Assembly: GCA_022709665.1 (NCBI GenBank)
Contig: JAKLIJ010000011.1
Location: 1-33,456, forward strand
DNA: 33,456 nt
Direction: 5' to 3'
From: Bacteroidota bacterium
GTDB taxonomy: Bacteria > Bacteroidota > Bacteroidia > Bacteroidales > VadinHA17
Below are positions 25,595-33,456 of this stretch, one piece after another; positions within the stretch are counted from its first letter, which is position 1; each line of letters starts with the position of its first letter. Made by a program: the position numbers and the translations under genes. Under the pieces are notes generated by a model that did no database searches, was not told the DNA's origin, and worked only from the letters and a program-made list of their open reading frames with translations.

Positions 25595-27097
25595 ATGGCA
25601 CAAAACGTAACAAGAAAGGATTTTCTTAAAACAGCCGGTCTGGCAACAACCGGAGCTGTTTTCGGAGCCACAGCAGTTGCATCACCCGTAACGGCAGCCG
25701 GACCGCTTATCTCCCCGCCCAAAGCTTCCAAAAAGGTTAACCTTGCCCTTATCGGAATAGCCAACCAGGGAGCATCGGATGCAAAGCAGTTCATTAATTC
25801 GGGACTGGCAAATATCGTTGCAGTATGCGATGTGGACCTCAATTCAAAGGGTTCCCAGGAAACAATAAAGCTTTGTCCCAAAGCAAAACAGTTCCGGGAT
25901 TTCAGGGTTATGTTCGACACGATGGCAGGAGATATTGATGCCGTTCAGGTTGCCATACCCGACTTTGCCCACTTCCCGGTATGCATGGCTGCAATGCAGC
26001 TCGGAAAACATGTCTATGTCGAAAAACCCATGACCCGCACCTTCATTGAGGCCGAATTGATGGCAAGGATGGCAGAGAAAAATCCAAAGATCGTCACTCA
26101 GGTCGGAAACCAGGGCCATTCAGGTGAAAATTACTTCCAGTTCAAAGCCTGGGTGGAAGCAGGCATCATTAAAGATGTTACTGCTGTAACAGCATTTATG
26201 AACGGCAGCCGCAGATGGCACCCCTATGATCCCAATATCACAAAATTCCCGGAAGCACAGCCTCTTCCTGCAGGAATGACAGACAAGGACTGGGATACAT
26301 GGCTTACAACAGCTGCATTCCATGATTTCAACGAAAAATACCATCCGGGCAACTGGAGAGGCTGGTACGACTTCGGCCTCGGCGCCCTTGGCGACTGGGG
26401 AGCACATATTCTCGATACCATCCATCAATTTCTCGATCTGGGCCTTCCGTATGAAATAGAACCGGTCCATATCAAGAATCTCAATGATTATTTCTTCCCG
26501 CTGGAATCTACGATCAAATTCAGATTCCCGAGCCGCGGCGACATGCCGCCTGTCGATATCACGTGGTACGACGGAGTGGAAAACCTTCCACCGCTTCCCG
26601 AAGGTTACGATTCTGTTGAGGCAACAGTTGACAACACCATACCTCCTCCCGGAGGTGTGCCACAGCAGGCAAGGCCGCAACAGCCAAATCCGCAGCAGGC
26701 TGGTCAGACAAGAGGACCCAGGAGACAGAATGCCGGAAAGGTCATCTACAGCAAGGAACTGACTTTTAAAGGAGGAACCCACTCGGCCCCTCTGTTCATT
26801 ATACCGGCTGACAAAGCCAGGGAAATGGAGCCCAGACTGCCCAAGTATCCGGAGAGTCCCTCTGATCACTATGTCAATTTCCTCAAAGCCTGCCAGGGAC
26901 TGGAAGCATCACGCTCACCATTCCAGGTATTCGCCCCGCTTGCTCAGATCTTCTCCCTGGGAATCATTGCACTCCGCAGGAACAAGAAACTGGTCTTCAA
27001 CAGGGATACAAAGGAAGTTATGAACGACCCGTTCGCAAATGCATTGCTTGCCGACAGGCCTCCGCGCAAGGGATGGGAATCATATTACAACATCTGA
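25595..27097 (+). CDS. Exported Gfo/Idh/MocA family oxidoreductase (3), with Pro/Gln-rich insert
   Basis: A 500-residue protein with a Tat-like signal (VTRKDFLKTAGLATTG; Arg-Lys rather than Arg-Arg) and a likely cleavage near 30-36. The Rossmann turn is LIGIANQGASD (52-62). The EKP motif is VEKP (142-145). The active-site segment is ALGDWGAHILD (about 265-275). A low-complexity Pro/Gln/Arg-rich stretch at about 349-382 (including QQARPQQPNPQQAGQ) interrupts the C-terminal domain and probably forms a surface loop. It is the last gene of the cluster and is followed by an intrinsic terminator. Family assignment is secure; the substrate is unknown. Confidence 0.9.
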   Translation: MAQNVTRKDFLKTAGLATTGAVFGATAVASPVTAAGPLISPPKASKKVNLALIGIANQGASDAKQFINSGLANIVAVCDVDLNSKGSQETIKLCPKAKQFRDFRVMFDTMAGDIDAVQVAIPDFAHFPVCMAAMQLGKHVYVEKPMTRTFIEAELMARMAEKNPKIVTQVGNQGHSGENYFQFKAWVEAGIIKDVTAVTAFMNGSRRWHPYDPNITKFPEAQPLPAGMTDKDWDTWLTTAAFHDFNEKYHPGNWRGWYDFGLGALGDWGAHILDTIHQFLDLGLPYEIEPVHIKNLNDYFFPLESTIKFRFPSRGDMPPVDITWYDGVENLPPLPEGYDSVEATVDNTIPPPGGVPQQARPQQPNPQQAGQTRGPRRQNAGKVIYSKELTFKGGTHSAPLFIIPADKAREMEPRLPKYPESPSDHYVNFLKACQGLEASRSPFQVFAPLAQIFSLGIIALRRNKKLVFNRDTKEVMNDPFANALLADRPPRKGWESYYNI

Positions 27098-27120
27098 TTT
27101 TCACATTCCGATAATAAACG

Positions 27121-27154
27121 AAAAAGCCGCCGGATGGTTACCGGCGGCTTTTTT
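27121..27154. terminator. Bidirectional intrinsic terminator
   Basis: AAAAAGCCGCCGG, loop ATGGTTA, CCGGCGGCTTTTTT: a perfect 13-pair stem with A and T tracts on either side. It lies 23 bases after the last oxidoreductase gene and 65 bases beyond the end of the minus-strand coiled-coil gene, so it can end transcripts from both directions. Confidence 0.93.
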
Positions 27155-27218
27155 AATCTTTATCAATCTGTAATATCTTACTCATCCTTCACACTTCACA
27201 TCTCGCGCCTTAACACTC

Positions 27219-27833
27219 TCATGCCCCCCTCAGCTTCTTCATCTCATTGAAATGAGCCATCGACATTTTTTCCCTGGCTTCCCTTGCTGCTTTGCGGTAC
27301 GCCTCAAATTCCTTTTTGAGTTCCTCGCATTCCTTCTTTGTATTGACAGTCAGACTGTAGTTTCTTTTGTAAGCAAGAAATCCCACAGCGAGAATTCCTG
27401 CAAGGGCTGCAACAATGGTCCAGAGAATTGAATTGTAAACTTTCTTGTTTACTTCCATTCCCAGGACGGCAATGCTGTTCTTTGTCCGGATCATCCCTTC
27501 AAGATCCGACCGGACATTCCCTATGGCCGAATTAAGAGAGTCGATGAGAGCATCCCGGTCCTGCCTTTCGGAAATAAGGTTCCCGATCTCTTTTCTGGCT
27601 GCATCTATTGAATCGACAGCATTCCTTTTCACCTTCTGAAACATGTCTTCACGGATTGCCCTGAAGTCTTCATAGATGCGTGTTTTCTCCTGAACATAGT
27701 TCATCTGTTCCTTTACCGATCCTTCAGTGAAAACATCAGGCAATGCCGACTGTCCTGAGACTGAAGTGGTCACAAGGAATAAAGCGAAAAAAAACGTGGC
27801 ATTCTTTATGCCGGTCAAAACTATTCTCCCCAT
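27219..27833 (-). CDS. Membrane-anchored coiled-coil protein of unknown function (Bacteroidota family)
   Basis: 204 residues. A hydrophobic N-terminus (about 10-28) looks like a signal peptide. A long charged helical region (40-118), rich in Glu, Lys, Arg and Asp with heptad-like spacing, leads to IAVLGMEVNKKVYNSILW. A single membrane segment lies at about 134-155. A second short coiled coil (164-200) follows. This layout, with the GxxVxKxxYNxILW motif before the membrane helix and a Glu/Arg-rich tail, recalls a widespread Bacteroidota family sometimes labelled tRNA (guanine-N1)-methyltransferase. No methyltransferase motif is visible, and I would not use that name. It is a monocistronic gene divergent from susC. 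Function is unknown. Confidence 0.75.
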   Translation of the reverse strand: MGRIVLTGIKNATFFFALFLVTTSVSGQSALPDVFTEGSVKEQMNYVQEKTRIYEDFRAIREDMFQKVKRNAVDSIDAARKEIGNLISERQDRDALIDSLNSAIGNVRSDLEGMIRTKNSIAVLGMEVNKKVYNSILWTIVAALAGILAVGFLAYKRNYSLTVNTKKECEELKKEFEAYRKAAREAREKMSMAHFNEMKKLRGA

Positions 27834-28106
27834 TTGTTATCCCGGTTATGGTTAAACTCCCATGCTTCAGAATAACGATTTTAAAAGGAAAATATTACTA
27901 TGGAAAATTTTTATCGGAGAAGTTGATCTTTATAATAATTATTTCCGTATTTTAGGCTAACCTAAACCTATATACTAACCTAATACCTTTTGCCTATGCA
28001 TTTCAGCTGAATCTCACCTCAGAACATGGTTCGTCTGACATAACCTTGTCTCTGCGTTTTTTTTACAGTAATTTTAATTTCCATTATTCTAACTTAATCT
28101 TAAATC
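27834..28106. other. Divergent intergenic region upstream of the SusC-like gene
   Basis: 273 AT-rich bases. Plus strand: TATTTTAG at about 27946 is one mismatch from the -7 consensus. It is followed by CTAACCTAAACCTATATACTAACCTAA (27954-27981), a repeated CTAA/CCTA leader like the one at 25567-25584. A second near-match, TAACCTTG, is at about 28040. No clear -33 box accompanies either. For the minus-strand gene no recognisable promoter was found. No open frame here looks like a gene. Confidence 0.45.
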
Positions 28107-31100
28107 ATGAAAGAAAGCTCTTTTCTTCGGATGCATGTTTTCAGGCATCCCAAAAAGCCTTTTTGGGATCTGAAAATTCTGATCCTTGCATTATTGCTCG
28201 GGGCTTCCACTGCCTATGCAGGCGCCAGTCCCCAGCAACTTACAGTATCGGGAACAGTTACCGACCAGACAACAGGCGATCCCATGCCGGGGGTTAATAT
28301 TGTTGTCAAGGGTACTGTCCTTGGTGCACTCACCGGGCCCGACGGAAAATACTCCCTTGCCGTTTCAGGTCCGAATGAAATTCTTGTTTTTTCATTTATC
28401 GGGTACAACAGCCTCGAGGTTCCGGTTTCTGGCCGGACAACTATCGATGTCAGGCTGGAATCGGCAACCACCGAACTTGATGAGGTAATCGTAACCGGTT
28501 ACGGAACCCAGAAGAAAAGCGACCTGACCGGATCGGTGGTTCGCGTTACAATGGACGAAAAAGCATCTCTTGCCAATATGAACATCTCTCAGGCTCTTTC
28601 GGGAGCTACCGCAGGTGTTAACGTGCAGGGAGCCGGACTGGCAGGTACAGAGCCTGACCTTTCCATCAGGGGACAGACTTCTTTGTCGGCAAGCGACAAA
28701 CCTCTTATTGTCCTCGACGGAATTATCTTTAACGGAGCCATTTCCGACATAAACGTCAGCGACGTAGAATCGATCGACATCCTGAAAGACGCCAGCGCTG
28801 CAGCTGTTTACGGTTCAAGGTCGGCAAACGGGGTTATGCTTATCACAACCAAAAAAGGAAAGTCAGCAAAACCGGTAGTGTCATTCAATATGTACTACGG
28901 TTATCAGGACATGACCAACAATCCAATGAGGGTAATGAACTCTCAGGAATACGCTGTCAGGCTTGTGGATTATTATTATCAGCAGGACCTGTATGCATGG
29001 TATAAAACAAAACCGACAGGACCTGAAGGAAGGCCGGTCAGACCTGACATAAACAACAAGGAACTGGTTGCAGCCAGGCTCAGGACTCAGGAAGAAAGGG
29101 ATAACTACCTTGCCGGAAATGAAGTCAACTGGGTTGATGAGGTTACACAGATAGCGCCCATCCAGAACTACAATATCAACGTATCAGGAAAGACCGGAAA
29201 CAGCAATTACTACGTTTCAGGTTCATATACCAACGAGGAAGGCATTCTGCTTAACGATAAATACAGCAGGTTTACCCTCCACAGCAATCTCGAAAGCAAG
29301 ATCACCGACTGGTTCACCCTGGGCGTTATCTCCTCATACTCATACAGGGATTATTCCGGCATGAACGCAAGCCTCGGAGATGCAAGAGCCTGCAGCCCGC
29401 TCGCAAACAACAAGATCGGACAGCCTGCATGGGATATGTACCTTACTGGAGAAGCTTACATGCCATACCCCCTGAATAACCTTTATGTGCTTAACGACGA
29501 CAAGAGGAACTCACTTTTCATGGTAGGAAGCGGCAAAATCACTGTGCCGTGGGTAGAAGGACTTACCTATGAACTGAACTATTCAAATACCCTGCTCAAC
29601 TCGAGTATCAACTCGTTTTATCCGGTAACAGTGCCGGGCGGTTCGGGAAACAAGGGGCGTGCCTATAAGGATCCTTCCGAGGAAAGGAACTGGATCGTTA
29701 ACAACATTGTTACCTACCTGAGGAGCTTCGGACAGCACCAGGTTAACGCCACCCTCCTTTACAGCCGCGAGAACCGTAACTACCAGAGCTCTCACATCGA
29801 CGCCCAGGGATTCGACAACCCGGTTCTTGGCTATAACAACGTAGGACTGGGAACACAGTTTGCCGTCGCCTCCAATGCATGGGAAGAAAACAGTCTTTCA
29901 TACATGGCACGACTGAATTATACTTTCAAGAACAGGTATCTTTTTACAGCAACCTGGCGTCGTGACGGATTCTCCGGATTCGGTCCCGACAAGAAGTTCG
30001 CAAACTTCCCCTCAGTATCACTCGGCTGGGTGCTCTCAGATGAATCATTTATGCAGAGCATGCCGAAGATGTACCTCAAGCTGAGAACGTCATACGGTGA
30101 AAACGGAAACCAGGGTATCGGGCGTTACTCGAGTTTCTCGAGAATGACAGCCGATGCTTATGTCTTCGGCCCCACTACTTCAGTAGCCGTATACCCAAGC
30201 ACCCTTGGAAATGCCAGTCTGGCCTGGGAAAAAACCGCTTCCCTCAACGTAGGTGTCGACTTCGGCTTTTTCGACAGGAGGATATCGGGATCAATTGACC
30301 TGTACAAATCAAAAACATCCGACGTTCTTGTCAGCAGGGCTCTTCCACCGACTACCGGTTACCCGAGCGTCTGGACAAACATCGGCGCAATTGACAATAA
30401 AGGTATTGAACTGGAGATTAACTCGATTAACCTGACCGGTCAGCTTGGATGGGAAACAAACTTTGTTTTCTCTCTTAACCGCGACAAAATTTCAAAACTC
30501 TACGGTGACGAAAACGACAAGGATATTGGAAACTCATGGTTCGTCGGAGAACCCATCAGCGCTATCTATGATTACGAAATGATGGGAGGACTCTGGACTG
30601 AAGCTGATCTCTATGCCGGTAACACTTATAATAACTGGTACCCCGGTCAGTACAAATACGTTGACCAGAACGATGATGGCGCCATAGAGCCAAACAACGA
30701 CAGGAAAGTAATTGGTTACCGTACTCCGAGTTACAGGTTCAGTTTAAACAACACCTTCAACTGGAAGAACTTCACCTTCTCGTTCTTTATCAACTCAATC
30801 CAGGGTGGGAAAAAATACTACCGTCTGGATAACGCAGGTGTTGTCAACGTTGCCTGGAGATCCGACGACGTGCTGAGAATAAATGCTTCGGCTGTAAGAC
30901 CTTACTGGACTCCCGAAAACGGTGTCAACAACGCAACAGGTGTTTACAACTCACCGGCAGTATCGAGCGGTATCTATGAAAGCAGAAGCTTTGTAAGACT
31001 TCAGGATATTTCACTTGCTTACAGGTTCGACCAGAACGTACTTAGCAAACTTAATGTTGAGGCTCTTCAGGTTTATATCGCAAGCAAAAACCCCTACGTC

Positions 31101-31193
31101 TGGACACAGTGGTCAGGATGGGACCCCGAAACAGGTACCAGCAACTCGCCTCTGATGAGGAATGTAACTGCAGGTTTCAGAATTACTTTCTAA
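28107..31193 (+). CDS. SusC/RagA-type TonB-dependent outer-membrane transporter
   Basis: A 1028-residue transporter that would import oligosaccharide or a similar ligand together with the SusD-like lipoprotein that follows 6 bases later. A signal peptide ends near AYA (36-38). A carboxypeptidase-regulatory-like domain (about 45-118) contains VSGTVTDQTTGDPMPGVNI. A TonB-box-like segment and plug follow, ELDEVIVTGYGTQKKSDLTG (123-142). The SusC signature is in VLDGIIFNG...DILKDASAAAVYGSRSANGV (202-243). A large beta-barrel ends in ...VTAGFRITF, with the terminal aromatic expected for an outer-membrane barrel. No N-terminal STN domain is present, so there is no sign of direct anti-sigma signalling. 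The ligand is unknown. Confidence 0.96.
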   Translation: MKESSFLRMHVFRHPKKPFWDLKILILALLLGASTAYAGASPQQLTVSGTVTDQTTGDPMPGVNIVVKGTVLGALTGPDGKYSLAVSGPNEILVFSFIGYNSLEVPVSGRTTIDVRLESATTELDEVIVTGYGTQKKSDLTGSVVRVTMDEKASLANMNISQALSGATAGVNVQGAGLAGTEPDLSIRGQTSLSASDKPLIVLDGIIFNGAISDINVSDVESIDILKDASAAAVYGSRSANGVMLITTKKGKSAKPVVSFNMYYGYQDMTNNPMRVMNSQEYAVRLVDYYYQQDLYAWYKTKPTGPEGRPVRPDINNKELVAARLRTQEERDNYLAGNEVNWVDEVTQIAPIQNYNINVSGKTGNSNYYVSGSYTNEEGILLNDKYSRFTLHSNLESKITDWFTLGVISSYSYRDYSGMNASLGDARACSPLANNKIGQPAWDMYLTGEAYMPYPLNNLYVLNDDKRNSLFMVGSGKITVPWVEGLTYELNYSNTLLNSSINSFYPVTVPGGSGNKGRAYKDPSEERNWIVNNIVTYLRSFGQHQVNATLLYSRENRNYQSSHIDAQGFDNPVLGYNNVGLGTQFAVASNAWEENSLSYMARLNYTFKNRYLFTATWRRDGFSGFGPDKKFANFPSVSLGWVLSDESFMQSMPKMYLKLRTSYGENGNQGIGRYSSFSRMTADAYVFGPTTSVAVYPSTLGNASLAWEKTASLNVGVDFGFFDRRISGSIDLYKSKTSDVLVSRALPPTTGYPSVWTNIGAIDNKGIELEINSINLTGQLGWETNFVFSLNRDKISKLYGDENDKDIGNSWFVGEPISAIYDYEMMGGLWTEADLYAGNTYNNWYPGQYKYVDQNDDGAIEPNNDRKVIGYRTPSYRFSLNNTFNWKNFTFSFFINSIQGGKKYYRLDNAGVVNVAWRSDDVLRINASAVRPYWTPENGVNNATGVYNSPAVSSGIYESRSFVRLQDISLAYRFDQNVLSKLNVEALQVYIASKNPYVWTQWSGWDPETGTSNSPLMRNVTAGFRITF

Positions 31194-31199
31194 TTAAAC

Positions 31200-32990
31200 A
31201 TGAAAGGGAAATTTGCAATGAAAATTATGAAACAGAAAACTTATGATACAATGAAAAAATTTCAGGATATGTTTTTAAGGAAGTTTTTATTGTTCGCCGG
31301 TATTTTATTGGTTCTGCTCCCGGCCTGCAGTGAAGACGTACTCGATGAAACCCCGCTCGACTTCCTTGCGCCGGAAAACGCCTACCAGACTCTTCCCGGT
31401 ATAAAGCAGGGTATTACTGGTCTCCATTTTTCAGTGAGGCAAAGATGGTTCTACGGAACCGATCAGGATGCAGGCGCTATCATCAAAGGTCTTGGAACCG
31501 ATATTGCCTTCCATGGTGAAGATCCCAACAGCACCAGGTTCCTGTGCAACTATGTTAACTATGTCACATCGGAAAATACCTACCTCAGGAATTTCTGGAC
31601 ATGGAACTATGAGCTTATTCAGAGAGCCAACGTACTTGTAGAGGGTATCAATGCCGCCGATCCCAACATCTGGGTGAAAGAAGGACAGAAAGATGCCTAC
31701 CTGGCCGAAGCAATGTTCTTCAGGGCATTCGCGTACAGGATACTTGTTTCCACTTACGGAGATGTTCCCCTGGTTACAGAGGTAATCAAGGGTGTAAAGA
31801 CTGATTTCGTAAGAACACCGAAGGCCCAGGTATATGGTCAGATGGAACAGGACCTGCTGTTCGGTACGACCAAGCTTCCGGCAAGAGGACAGGAAGAAGA
31901 GCCCGGAAGGATTACACAGGGCGCTGCCTGGCATATGCTGAGCGAATGCTACCTTGCCCAGGGCAAATACCAGGATGCCGCTGATGCAGCAACCGCAGTC
32001 ATAGACGATTACGGCTATGCACTTATGACCGAGAGGTTCGGCGACAGGCAGAACATAGTATTTGGCGAGGGTGATCCCTATTACGACCTTTTCGACTTCG
32101 GAAACCAGAATATTGCCAGTAACACCGAATCAATCTGGGTGATCCAGGTTGAACCACCCCCAACAACAGGAGGGGGATCCGTTGAAGGTAACAGGTCCTT
32201 CGGCCCTGCATATTTCAGGATTGGCAATACTCCCGACGGATTCAAGGCTTTCAGGGGAGAATTCAGAAATGGAGCCTACACAGGTTATTCAGATACACTC
32301 GGACGTCCTGTCGCATGGATTCATCCCACAAACTATGCTGCCTACGACATTTGGGAAAGCGATTGGAACACCGATGTGAGGAACAGGAAGTACAACATAA
32401 AAAGAAACTTCTATTATGATGCTCCCGGATCGGCTTTCAACAAGAAGAAAGTAAACCTCCTGGTCGACTATGCAGCACAATATGCAGCCGGTACCCGTGA
32501 TGCAATGAGGGATTCATGCCAGTATATCTATCCTTACTGGATGAAGGTAGCTGATCCGTGTCATTACTTCACTGATCCCAACCGTTCCGGCGGTGGAAGC
32601 GACCACAAGGATCGCTATGCTATCAGACTTGCTGAAACAATCCTGTTAAGAGCTGAAGCCTATGTGGGACTTAACAGGCCCGACCTGGCAGCCGCCGACA
32701 TAAACCTGATCCGCAACAGAGCCAGTGCAACACCTGTTGATGCTGCTGATGTTGATCTGGATTACATCCTCGATGAACGCGCAAGGGAATTGTACGGCGA
32801 GGAGTGGAGACACATCACACTGAGAAGAATGGGCAAACTTGTTGAAAGAGTCCGACTCTACAACAATAATCCGAAGAACCCCGGTCTGAACATTCAGGAT
32901 TACCATGTGCTGTGGCCAATTCCGCAAAACCAGATCGACCTTAACATCGATGCTGAATTCCCGCAGAACCCCGGTTATCCTACCAGGTAA
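31200..32990 (+). CDS. SusD/RagB-type nutrient-binding outer-membrane lipoprotein
   Basis: The lid and binding partner of the preceding SusC-like transporter. 596 residues from this start. The lipobox is LLPACSED with C43, and the acidic residues after the cysteine fit the surface-export signal of Bacteroidota lipoproteins. SusD helical-repeat features are seen in AMFFRAFAYRILVSTYGDVPLVTEV and LRAEAYVGLNRPDLAAADINLIRNRA; the C-terminal DERARELYGEEWRHITLRRMG and YHVLWPIPQNQIDLN are family hallmarks. Several in-frame ATGs (31218, 31227, 31251) could be the true start; 31251 (MKKFQDMFLRKF) would give a more usual signal length. A terminator follows. Confidence 0.95.
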   Translation: MKGKFAMKIMKQKTYDTMKKFQDMFLRKFLLFAGILLVLLPACSEDVLDETPLDFLAPENAYQTLPGIKQGITGLHFSVRQRWFYGTDQDAGAIIKGLGTDIAFHGEDPNSTRFLCNYVNYVTSENTYLRNFWTWNYELIQRANVLVEGINAADPNIWVKEGQKDAYLAEAMFFRAFAYRILVSTYGDVPLVTEVIKGVKTDFVRTPKAQVYGQMEQDLLFGTTKLPARGQEEEPGRITQGAAWHMLSECYLAQGKYQDAADAATAVIDDYGYALMTERFGDRQNIVFGEGDPYYDLFDFGNQNIASNTESIWVIQVEPPPTTGGGSVEGNRSFGPAYFRIGNTPDGFKAFRGEFRNGAYTGYSDTLGRPVAWIHPTNYAAYDIWESDWNTDVRNRKYNIKRNFYYDAPGSAFNKKKVNLLVDYAAQYAAGTRDAMRDSCQYIYPYWMKVADPCHYFTDPNRSGGGSDHKDRYAIRLAETILLRAEAYVGLNRPDLAAADINLIRNRASATPVDAADVDLDYILDERARELYGEEWRHITLRRMGKLVERVRLYNNNPKNPGLNIQDYHVLWPIPQNQIDLNIDAEFPQNPGYPTR

Positions 32991-33019
32991 ACTTTAAGGG
33001 ATTTAAAAGTATCAGAATA

Positions 33020-33055
33020 AAAATCAGCGGACCTGTCAGTCCGCTGATTTTTTTT
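33020..33055. terminator. Intrinsic terminator after susD
   Basis: AAAATCAGCGGAC, loop CTGTCA, GTCCGCTGATTTTTTT: a perfect 12-13-pair stem with a T tract on the plus strand and an A tract on the other side. It lies 30 bases after the susD stop and 35 bases before the end of the convergent minus-strand gene, so it probably serves both. Confidence 0.93.
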
Positions 33056-33089
33056 GATTGATCTTAATTGTGCTGATTACCTGGAGATT

Positions 33090-33456
33090 TCAAAGCCTGC
33101 CGACAGCTTTCAGCATGGCAGCAATGTTTGCAGCCGGCACCTCAGCCTGGATATTATGAACCGTTGCAAAGACAAATCCCCCTCCGGGAGCCAGTGCGTC
33201 AATGTTCCTTTTTACATCATCCATTACATCCGAAGGTGAACCTTCTGGAAGAACTTTCTGTGTGTCAACTCCGCCTCCCCAGAATACCAGCTCGCTTCCG
33301 AAATCCTTCTTTAGCTGATAAGGCTCCATCCCGGCAGCATTTACATGTACCGGATTTATAATATCTATGCCTGTTTCAATGAAGTCGGGCAGCAGGGGCC
33401 TTATGTTTCCGCATGAATGAAACATCACCTTTGCCCCGGGCGCCGAATCCCTTATG
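33090..33456 (-). CDS. Uroporphyrinogen decarboxylase / MtaA-type family protein, C-terminal part (cut by window edge)
   Basis: Only the last 121 codons are in the window; the frame stays open to the right edge (...IRDSAPGAKVMFHSCGNI). The HSCGN motif, INPVHVNAAGMEP and FWGGGVDTQKVLPEGSP are typical of the URO-D superfamily branch that includes cobalamin- and CoM-dependent methyltransferases (MtaA/CmuA type), where an HxC motif binds zinc. True heme-pathway HemE lacks this pattern. A GTG codon at 33428 is in frame but lies within conserved sequence, so it is not the start. Proteins of this branch are frequent next to glycan or C1-utilisation genes; the role here is unknown. Confidence 0.85.
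   Translation of the reverse strand, partial: IRDSAPGAKVMFHSCGNIRPLLPDFIETGIDIINPVHVNAAGMEPYQLKKDFGSELVFWGGGVDTQKVLPEGSPSDVMDDVKRNIDALAPGGGFVFATVHNIQAEVPAANIAAMLKAVGRL

Noticed and set aside
26120..26869. 249-codon minus-strand frame inside the third oxidoreductase gene
   Set aside because: Cys/Arg-rich translation without motifs, opposite a confirmed gene; shadow.
1..33456. CRISPR arrays, tRNA or rRNA genes, insertion sequences, prophage
   Set aside because: No regularly spaced repeats, no cloverleaf or rRNA-like sequence, and no transposase, integrase or phage gene among the translated frames.

Overview
The window looks like chromosomal DNA of a member of the phylum Bacteroidota, probably an environmental Bacteroidales or Marinilabiliales-like organism; the exact family cannot be read from it. 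Reasons: a SusC/SusD outer-membrane pair, lipoprotein signals, start codons without Shine-Dalgarno sequences, TAnnTTTG-type -7 promoter boxes, and his/ilv proteins that resemble Bacteroidota homologues.

Region 1 (about 41-19004, minus strand) holds amino-acid biosynthesis in two head-to-tail transcription units. The upstream unit reads ilvD-ilvB-ilvN-ilvC-leuA-leuC-leuD-(leuA2/cimA-like)-leuB and makes Val, Leu and Ile precursors. The downstream unit reads hisG-hisD-hisC-hisB-hisH-hisA-hisF-hisIE and is the complete histidine pathway from PRPP+ATP to histidinol oxidation, with most genes overlapping. Each unit starts with a -7 box, a tiny leader peptide and a strong intrinsic terminator. The his leader peptide (7069-7110) has four consecutive His codons. 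The ilv leader peptide (18887-18952) has six Leu and five Ile codons. In both, a segment at or just after the leader stop codon can pair with the 5' arm of the terminator, which gives a complete transcription attenuator. The ORFs shown here do not include these leaders.

Region 2 (19297-27154, plus strand) is a seven-gene cluster closed by an intrinsic terminator: a lipoprotein TIM-barrel isomerase/epimerase, a lipoprotein amidohydrolase, a Tat-type SGNH hydrolase, a second Tat-type TIM-barrel protein and three Gfo/Idh/MocA oxidoreductases with Tat-like signals. All seven appear to be exported. The enzyme mix fits periplasmic oxidation, elimination and deacylation of a sugar or glycoside, possibly of the 3-keto-glycoside kind. 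The substrate is unknown and the function is inferred.

Region 3 (27219-33456) has a small membrane-anchored coiled-coil protein on the minus strand, then a SusC-like TonB-dependent transporter and its SusD-like lipoprotein on the plus strand with a terminator, then the C-terminal part of a uroporphyrinogen-decarboxylase-family protein that runs off the window on the minus strand. The SusCD pair probably imports the substrate used by region 2, but no glycoside hydrolase is visible to identify it.

No rRNA, tRNA, CRISPR array, insertion sequence or phage gene was seen.
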